Below, in pieces: positions 57,672-64,000 of a stretch of 64,000 nt of DNA (within the stretch, counting starts at the first letter, position 1; every line of letters begins with the position of its first letter). Both the position numbers and the translations under genes were made by a program. This stretch comes from Thermoplasmata archaeon (GTDB lineage Archaea; Thermoplasmatota; Thermoplasmata; RBG-16-68-12; SOIM01), in the NCBI GenBank assembly GCA_023140195.1, contig JAGLME010000004.1, forward strand, positions 72,578 through 136,577. The letters are read 5' to 3'. Below the pieces are notes generated by a model. It searched no databases, was not told the DNA's origin, and saw only the letters and a list, made by a program, of their open reading frames with translations.

Positions 57672-60600
57672 CTAATCAGTCGGCGGTGGGGGAGCCTCGT
57701 CGTCAGGGGGTGGGGGCGTCTCATCCGAAGGCGGTGGCGTCTCTTTGTCGGGCGGTGCTGGCGTCTCATCCGAAGGCGGTGGCGTATCTTCGTCCGGCGG
57801 CGGAGGCGGTTCGTCGGGTTCGGGCAGCAGATCTTCTTCCATCGGTGGGGGAGGCATTGTAGCTTCCATCCTGGCCCTCTGGGCAGCCCTCTTCTTTCCA
57901 AGCCGCGCCTGTCTCCTCCTCTTCTCCCTGAGTCTCTCTTCCTCTTCCTTCTTCCGTCTTCTGCCGCTGGCGAAGATTATCGGGAGGGCGATGGCAACAA
58001 GAAGGACCATCAAGAGTATGATCCACCAATAATCGGAGAGGAAGTTCCCCCCGGTGGTTCCGTCATCCTCGTTGGGTATTAGCGGAAGGTCGTCCTGACC
58101 GTCAAGTATCCCGTCGTCGTCGGTGTCGTTGTCCAGCGGGTCGGTCCCGAGTGCGATCTCGTCCGCATCCTCCAGGCCGTCATCATCAGAGTCCCGGCTC
58201 AACGGGTCGGTCCCTATCTGGTTCTCGTAGTCGTCCGTCAGACCGTCGCCGTCGCTGTCTTTGGCAGTGACGTCGACCCACGTTGTGTCCGTGTCCTTGT
58301 TACCGGAAGAATCGCTCACTTCGAGGGTTATTGTGTAGTTGCCAGGAATGTCAAAGGTAAACAATGGGTTGGACCCTGTCAACAATACCAGGCTTCCATC
58401 ATAATCGAACGTCCAGTTGAACTCATCCACGTTGCCGAAATTGTCGCTGCTTCCCTTTCCATCCAGGGAAACGACCGTCCCCTGCTCGACGGCTCGTCCC
58501 GGACCCGCATCCGCGACAGGTGGCGTCTGGTCAACGACCGTGAACGTCTCCCACGAGGCATTCCAGTTACCGCTTGTGTCCTTAGCGGCCACGAAGTAGG
58601 AGAACTCGCCGAGGGCGCCGAATGGAAGTTCATAGTAGTAGTTGGCCACGGCTCCTGGATTCTCGACCATGGTGAAGTTTCCAATCTGGATGCCTGCGGG
58701 GGTGTAGATGATCAACCAGGTTCCTTCGAGCTCGAAGTTGTCGGTCGCGTTCGCGGTCAGATTAAGGTCATTGTGCACTTCGACCTGCGGATTGCTTTGT
58801 AGCGGTGTGACCAAAGGTTCAGTACCGTCCTCTATCCTGAAGGTCTTGCCCAGTGAGATCCAGTTGCCCACGAAGTCGGACACCCATATCACATAGTCGA
58901 ACCTTCCAAGAAGGTCGTAACTTCTGGATAGCGAGTAGTTGCCGGGACTATCCTCGTTCATGGAGTAGTTCCCCACGAAACCGCCGCTCGGGTCGCTGAC
59001 GTTGACCCATGCTCCGATGACCATATGATTGTCCGATACAGTTGTGGTTATGTTGACCTCGAAGAACACTTCCTGAGGGTTGGGGTCGGCACCAATGCTG
59101 ATGAAGGTAGGGGGAAGGGTGTCCTGAATGAAGAACGACCCGCTGGAGCTGTTCCAGTTCCCGCTGAAGTCGCTCGCCCAGATGGTGAAGTTGTACGTGC
59201 CCAGTTTATCGTAGAAGTCCCTATAAAAGTGCTGAAGTGCCAAGATGAAGAAGCTCATTGAGGTGTTGGTGAAAGTAAGGCTGTCGGGGTCGGTGATGTC
59301 GATCAGGACCTGGTCCACCAGGTGGTTGTCGGTCACGAACAGGGAAACGTTCACGGATCCATGTATTTGTCGGGTTGTTGGATTGACACCAACGTTGTTC
59401 ATCTTGGGAGGCGTCCAATCATCGATGAAGAACGAACCTTGTGAGGAGTTCCAGTTGTCGTACACATCAATTGTCCAGATGGTGAAATCGTACGTTCCCA
59501 GCTCGGAGTACATCCTGCGGTTGTAGAAGAGGTCACCAGGCCCGGATGTCATGGACACGTTGGTGGTTGTCATGTCTGGTGCAACGACCTTGATCCACAC
59601 ATCGACCAACCCGTAATCATCCCACACGTCTGCTGAGATGTTCACGAAGCCGAAGATCTCCTGCGGGTTCGGTGTGGCGGCCACGTTCTGAATGAGAGGC
59701 GGATTGCGTTCAATGGTGCACACACGCATGGTGTCGACAGCATAATTGCCAGAGGTGTCTGTCACGTTCAGGTCGACATCATAGCAGGATGCGATTAGGA
59801 ATGTGTATTGGGGAGTCACCCCCATCATGGTCTGTGGAGCCCCATCGAAGAAGGTCCACACATAGGATGCGATCTGGTAGTTATCGCTGGATCCAGTACC
59901 GTCGAAGTTGACCGCCGTCCCGATCAGCATATCGTATTGATCTGGTCCCGCATCGGCAATGGGGAAGGTCGAATCCTGGATGACGAACTGCCCCCCGGTG
60001 GAGTTCAATAACCCCAGACTGTCGATAGCCCAAGCTGTGAAGTTATAGGTTCCAATGATATTGTATGCGTCGTTGTGATAGAAATTGTCGATAAGCCCAC
60101 TGTTCATGGTGAAGCTGGTCAAGGCCGATAACGGGTCTGTGATCTCCACCCAGACGTTGGATAATAGGAAGTTGTCAGTCACATCCAAAGAGATGTTGAC
60201 CGATCCGAACACCTCTTGAGGCGATGGCCCGGCCAAAAGATTGCTTAACTCAGGAGGCGTCGTGTCCTGTATTGTGAACATCCCTGCTGAAGTGTTCCAG
60301 TTGCTGTTGAGGTCCTCGGCCCAGATGTCAAATGTGTAATCCCCCAGGTCGGGGTATGTGTCGTAATAGAAGTACTTCAGGGAACCTACATCGAAGCCCA
60401 TGGTGAAGTTCCCGAAGGGAGTCAGGTCGGGTTTTGTGATGGACACGACCACCCTGTTCACGCCTGTGTTGTCCAGTACCAGTGTGGAGATGTTCACCAG
60501 CCCGTAAACCTCCTGCGGATTGGGCTGTGCGTTGACCTCAAGTATCAAGGGGAGTTCGACGTCAATGACATTCAAGATGATGTTCCCGCTGTTGTTGAGG

Positions 60601-62987
60601 AAGGTCTCGCCGAGGGAACTGGAATAACCGTCCACATTGAACGACTGTACTCCGACCGCGTCGGCCCTAACCTGCCAAGAGACCGTGCCGGTGGCCCCAT
60701 TGACAAGATTCCCTATCGAAGAGGGGTTCGAGCCACCGACCAAGGTAAGTCCCCCGGGCAGGTTGATGCGTCCGTTCACGTTCCACCCCTCGAGCTGTCC
60801 CAGGTTGGTGATGTTGGCGAACACGGTGAACTGGCTCCCGAAGAGAACGTTGGAAGGAGCGCTCACATTCACTATGTAATATGGAGGGATGATCTCGGTA
60901 TAGCTTCCCATGTGTGCTAGTGAGAAGGGTTCATTGACGGGTCCCCTGATGGTGCCGAACGCCCTCACCTTGAAGAGAACGTCTCCTCTCGCGGAATTGA
61001 AATTCAGCTGTTCGACATTGCTGAGAGAGAAGCTGGAACGTCCAAGTTCGTTCCTGGTGGGCATCTCGTACAGGTACAGATCGAGATCGTTGGGCGGCCA
61101 GTGCTGGAAGGGATAGCCGGCACCGATGTAGACGGAGTGCTTCTGCCAAGCCAGAGTTGCCTTGTCGCCGGCGGCCACAGAACCCCTGTAGAACCGGTAC
61201 CTGAGCGAGTCGTTGACGAAACCTTCGATGTGGTAGTCCATCCAGGTGAGGGTCTTGTCCATGTCGATGTACCCCCATCCGGTATCGTTGTCCACGCCGG
61301 AGATTATCCCCCAGTCCTCCGCATGGTTGATCATGAGGGCCCTGTAGATGGCGGGGAAAAGAGATGAATCGTTGGTGTAGTTCAGCATCAGAAGGGCGGC
61401 GGCTGCGACGTGGGGTGCTGCCATGCTCGTCCCTGACATGAGTATGAAATCGCTCCCGGTCGCCCACTTGGTGTTGGCGGACATGATGTTCGTACCCGGT
61501 GCCAAAACGGTCGGGGCTATCCTCCCATCGTCCAGTGGACCGCGGCTGCTGAAACCGCTGGTGAAATCGGTGAGCCTTGAGTCGGTATTGCGATCGTTCA
61601 TGCTTCCCACGCAGAAAATGTTGAAGGCGTCACCCGGGATACCCACCGTGCCAGAACCGGGTCCTGAGTTGCCGGCCGAAACTGCAATAGGGACACCGAG
61701 GTCGTCTATGACCGCGTCCAGGAATCTGGAGGGTCCGCTGTTACCGTTGGTGAGGCCTCCGCCTCCGTAGCTGAGGCTCAGGATATCAGCGCCGGCCGTC
61801 TGGACCGCCCAATCAGTGATCTGCATGAAGTCTCCCCAGTCTCCTCCGCCGAGTCCGTCGCTCGTGTCATATCCGAACTTGCCGTCGATAAGATTGCGCA
61901 TGCCGTATGCAACGCCCTGGTAGGTGGTGTCGTTGCTCAGGATGATACCTGCGATGTGAGTGCCGTGACCGTGGAAATCGTCTGTCGATGCTGGATTGTC
62001 TATGTACCTTGGGTCGAACTGGCCGTTGTCGTGAACGACCTTTTCGAATTCCTCGTGGAGGTTGGGATGTGTTCCGTTGATGCCTGTATCAGTGACCGTC
62101 AGGTCCCAGGGTCCTCCAGTTATGCCGCTGCTCCACATTACGTTGGCGTATATCGCGTTGGGACTGACATCGAGGTGCGGGTACATCTTGAAACTGGCGT
62201 GGACGAAACCCACATCCGGTCCATCAGCAATCGCTTGGATGGAGTGGACCGGCACCCAGGCTGAGAACGAGTTGAAGAGATGCCCCTGATAGCCCATACG
62301 GTAGCCCGATGATCCAAGGCGGCTGTACAGATCCTCCTGGATAAGGGCGTTCTCGACCTCGGTGATGTCCAGTATCTCCTTTCGGATCTCATACGTCTTG
62401 AGGTCGATCTTCAGATTGGTCAGCTCCAGGTGGCTGACCTCGGATGGCGTCATGGTGTTCTCGATCGGTCCTATGATGGAAACCGCATCAACGGGTATCC
62501 TGGCCTTTGCACCCTGATATATCGCCGTCCTCTCGTCCATCAGTGCCTGGAGCGCAGGCTTGTGCTCCGCCCTGGTCTTCAGACTGATCTCGTGAGAAGG
62601 CTGTCCTCTCATCTCCACCACGATGGAAACGATCTCGTTCTGTGAGCTCTCGTCCCCCATGGCCTCCTGAAGTTTGGGATCGATCTTATACGAAGACCCA
62701 TCTGCAAGGCCCAGTTCATATTCTGCCAGTGATTCAAGGTCCTCGAAGAGAATGCTTTCCCCAAGGTAGCTGGTCCTCTCCTCGACCATGTCTTTGATGA
62801 TGAGATACCTCTGACCCGAGACCGGACCAAAGAGATATTCACCCCGAGGAAGCGGTTCCTGCAACGCCTCTTCTGCTTGTTGGCTCTGGGCGCTTCCTTT
62901 TCCGGGTGTCAACAGAGGCGATAACGAGCCAACGAGGAAAAGGGCAGCGATGAGAATGGGAGCCATTTTCCCGATTATTCTGCCCAA
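57672..62987 (-). CDS. Subtilisin-like (S8) surface protease with Ig-like repeats, two PKD domains, Ca-binding DxDxDG repeats, TM anchor and Pro-rich cytoplasmic tail (TTG start)
   Basis: Triad: VTDTGINGTHPN (D), DDFHGHGTHIAGI (H), LMSGTSMAAPHVAAAALL (S); six repeats matching the 5007-10181 protein; DSDGDGLTDDYENQIGTDPLSRDSDDDGL; TM WWIILLMVLLVAIALPIIFA. Confidence 0.95.
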   Translation of the reverse strand: MGRIIGKMAPILIAALFLVGSLSPLLTPGKGSAQSQQAEEALQEPLPRGEYLFGPVSGQRYLIIKDMVEERTSYLGESILFEDLESLAEYELGLADGSSYKIDPKLQEAMGDESSQNEIVSIVVEMRGQPSHEISLKTRAEHKPALQALMDERTAIYQGAKARIPVDAVSIIGPIENTMTPSEVSHLELTNLKIDLKTYEIRKEILDITEVENALIQEDLYSRLGSSGYRMGYQGHLFNSFSAWVPVHSIQAIADGPDVGFVHASFKMYPHLDVSPNAIYANVMWSSGITGGPWDLTVTDTGINGTHPNLHEEFEKVVHDNGQFDPRYIDNPASTDDFHGHGTHIAGIILSNDTTYQGVAYGMRNLIDGKFGYDTSDGLGGGDWGDFMQITDWAVQTAGADILSLSYGGGGLTNGNSGPSRFLDAVIDDLGVPIAVSAGNSGPGSGTVGIPGDAFNIFCVGSMNDRNTDSRLTDFTSGFSSRGPLDDGRIAPTVLAPGTNIMSANTKWATGSDFILMSGTSMAAPHVAAAALLMLNYTNDSSLFPAIYRALMINHAEDWGIISGVDNDTGWGYIDMDKTLTWMDYHIEGFVNDSLRYRFYRGSVAAGDKATLAWQKHSVYIGAGYPFQHWPPNDLDLYLYEMPTRNELGRSSFSLSNVEQLNFNSARGDVLFKVRAFGTIRGPVNEPFSLAHMGSYTEIIPPYYIVNVSAPSNVLFGSQFTVFANITNLGQLEGWNVNGRINLPGGLTLVGGSNPSSIGNLVNGATGTVSWQVRADAVGVQSFNVDGYSSSLGETFLNNSGNIILNVIDVELPLILEVNAQPNPQEVYGLVNISTLVLDNTGVNRVVVSITKPDLTPFGNFTMGFDVGSLKYFYYDTYPDLGDYTFDIWAEDLNSNWNTSAGMFTIQDTTPPELSNLLAGPSPQEVFGSVNISLDVTDNFLLSNVWVEITDPLSALTSFTMNSGLIDNFYHNDAYNIIGTYNFTAWAIDSLGLLNSTGGQFVIQDSTFPIADAGPDQYDMLIGTAVNFDGTGSSDNYQIASYVWTFFDGAPQTMMGVTPQYTFLIASCYDVDLNVTDTSGNYAVDTMRVCTIERNPPLIQNVAATPNPQEIFGFVNISADVWDDYGLVDVWIKVVAPDMTTTNVSMTSGPGDLFYNRRMYSELGTYDFTIWTIDVYDNWNSSQGSFFIDDWTPPKMNNVGVNPTTRQIHGSVNVSLFVTDNHLVDQVLIDITDPDSLTFTNTSMSFFILALQHFYRDFYDKLGTYNFTIWASDFSGNWNSSSGSFFIQDTLPPTFISIGADPNPQEVFFEVNITTTVSDNHMVIGAWVNVSDPSGGFVGNYSMNEDSPGNYSLSRSYDLLGRFDYVIWVSDFVGNWISLGKTFRIEDGTEPLVTPLQSNPQVEVHNDLNLTANATDNFELEGTWLIIYTPAGIQIGNFTMVENPGAVANYYYELPFGALGEFSYFVAAKDTSGNWNASWETFTVVDQTPPVADAGPGRAVEQGTVVSLDGKGSSDNFGNVDEFNWTFDYDGSLVLLTGSNPLFTFDIPGNYTITLEVSDSSGNKDTDTTWVDVTAKDSDGDGLTDDYENQIGTDPLSRDSDDDGLEDADEIALGTDPLDNDTDDDGILDGQDDLPLIPNEDDGTTGGNFLSDYWWIILLMVLLVAIALPIIFASGRRRKKEEEERLREKRRRQARLGKKRAAQRARMEATMPPPPMEEDLLPEPDEPPPPPDEDTPPPSDETPAPPDKETPPPSDETPPPPDDEAPPPPTD
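57715..57785 (-). repeat. 45-nt (15-aa) tandem repeat in the Pro-rich tail of the S8 protease
   Basis: ggcgtctcatccgaaggcggtggcgt at 57715-57740 and 57760-57785, identical, period 45. Confidence 0.85.
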
Positions 62988-63085
62988 CTTTTACCCCCTA
63001 TGATGCGTGTGTAGGGTAGTCATATGTAGCTTTGTTCTAAAAAGTTTTGTGGTATGAATCTCGATATGGATTACGGTGGCCAGAC

Positions 63086-64000
63086 CTAGTCTTTGACACC
63101 GTTTCTTCGCTTGTTGGTCTCTTCTTCTATCGCCTTGAGGGTCTCGGTCATCTGAGCGTAGTCGTGCCCCCTCCGGAGGTTCTCAAGATCTTCCATCAGG
63201 TCGTTCACGTCCACGCCCTCTTCGTTGGCGACCTTCAGGAGCTCCTCCGTCTCCATGAGTGAGTTGTCGAAGATGTGCTTCTTGTCGATACTCTCTCCGA
63301 CCTCGGCAGCCCTGTTTATCTTGGCCAGTGCCTTAAGATATCCGTCGTCCGCGAGTACCTCTTCGGCCTCATACAGGACTGAAACGGCATCTTCAACGTC
63401 TGCGCCCTTCTCGCTGAGCTCGTTGACAAAATCCCGGACCTCTCCCAGCCTCGTCTCGGTGCTCTCCCTGAGCTCCCTCTTGACGGTGGCGACCATGGTC
63501 AGCAAGGCCTCCGTCCTCTCCAGCGCTTCCTTGGCAAGACCAAGAGATTGGATCTCCGCCCTTTCTCTCTCGATGTATGCTAGGTCGTTCCTTCTCACTT
63601 CCATGTTCTTCATTTCTTCGTCAAGAGACTCATTTAAATCCGTCAAATCTGAATCCAGTTCATCCAGCCCCGACTTCTCCTTCTTCAGAGCCTCGATGAG
63701 TTCATTGGCCTCGTCCACCTTTCCCTGTGACATAAGGTCCTCGGCGGAAGCCAGCACGGCTTCCAGGTTGGATACTTGGACACCTTTCCCTTTCAGTTCC
63801 TGGATCTCCATCCGGATGCCATCTAGATCAGCACCAGCATCCTCGCTCATGGACATCCTGAGGCTGTCCGCCTCCTCGGCAACGATCCTCAGTTTCTGGA
63901 GTGCCTCAGCGCCGTCAGAGGTCTTCAGGGCATCTTGGAGTTCGCTCGCAAGATTGGACACGCTGACGCCCCAGACAGCGGCCTTTTCGATAGCTTCCTT
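63086..64000 (-). CDS. Alpha-helical/coiled-coil repeat protein, partial (open at the window edge)
   Basis: Frame is open through 64000 (KEAIEKAAVWGVSVSNLASEL...); repeated [KN].xG[VA].V..[LA]...L..A..L...G....A...I..A. Confidence 0.8.
   Translation of the reverse strand, partial: KEAIEKAAVWGVSVSNLASELQDALKTSDGAEALQKLRIVAEEADSLRMSMSEDAGADLDGIRMEIQELKGKGVQVSNLEAVLASAEDLMSQGKVDEANELIEALKKEKSGLDELDSDLTDLNESLDEEMKNMEVRRNDLAYIERERAEIQSLGLAKEALERTEALLTMVATVKRELRESTETRLGEVRDFVNELSEKGADVEDAVSVLYEAEEVLADDGYLKALAKINRAAEVGESIDKKHIFDNSLMETEELLKVANEEGVDVNDLMEDLENLRRGHDYAQMTETLKAIEEETNKRRNGVKD

Noticed and set aside
62970-62987. Shared N-terminal MGRIIG (tgggcagaataat) between the S8 protease and binding protein 2
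   Set aside because: Only about 13 nt and 6 residues are shared and the rest of the signal peptides differ; likely coincidence or a common signal-peptide style.
1-64000. Prophage, IS element, toxin-antitoxin or defence island
   Set aside because: No transposase, integrase, terminase, restriction-modification, Cas or obvious TA proteins among the ORFs; the only tRNA has no integrase beside it.

Overview
The window is a gene-dense stretch of an archaeal chromosome. Lineage is an inference: euryarchaeal, plausibly Thermoplasmatota-like, from gene content (split GMP synthase, ABCE1, archaeal NAC, AbrB-PhoU, a Nuo/Fpo-type complex, BHB-intron tRNA). No rRNA, CRISPR array or mobile element was recognised. 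The main content is as follows. (1) A complex I-like locus is split into divergent nuoAB (+) and nuoCDHI-J(split)-K-L-M-M-N (-) with an HTH gene between them. It has no NuoEFG or FpoF/O in view. It has two NuoM genes, a 26-aa tandem duplication in the lateral-helix region of NuoL, a NuoI with four ferredoxin motifs instead of two, and probably a CTG start for NuoL. (2) A ~16 kb minus-strand oligopeptide ABC transporter operon contains two paralogous membrane-anchored binding proteins flanking a membrane-anchored winged-helix regulator. One permease carries a ~785-aa kelch-within-PQQ-like propeller insertion and the other a ~250-aa Ig-like insertion. One ATPase has a ~100-aa helical insertion and the other a RING-like zinc domain at its C-terminus. 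(3) A 1724-aa surface protein has 14 Ig-like repeats with conserved sequons. The same repeat family recurs in a 1771-aa subtilisin-like protease at the other end of the window. (4) Smaller items are tRNA-Val(UAC) with a 15-nt BHB intron, a ferredoxin plus tungsten aldehyde oxidoreductase pair, a roadblock + V4R + CBS-Zn cluster, and three proteins sharing an alpha-helical repeat. The best candidates for something undescribed are the propeller/Ig-decorated ABC peptide importer and the elongated, ferredoxin-extended complex I.
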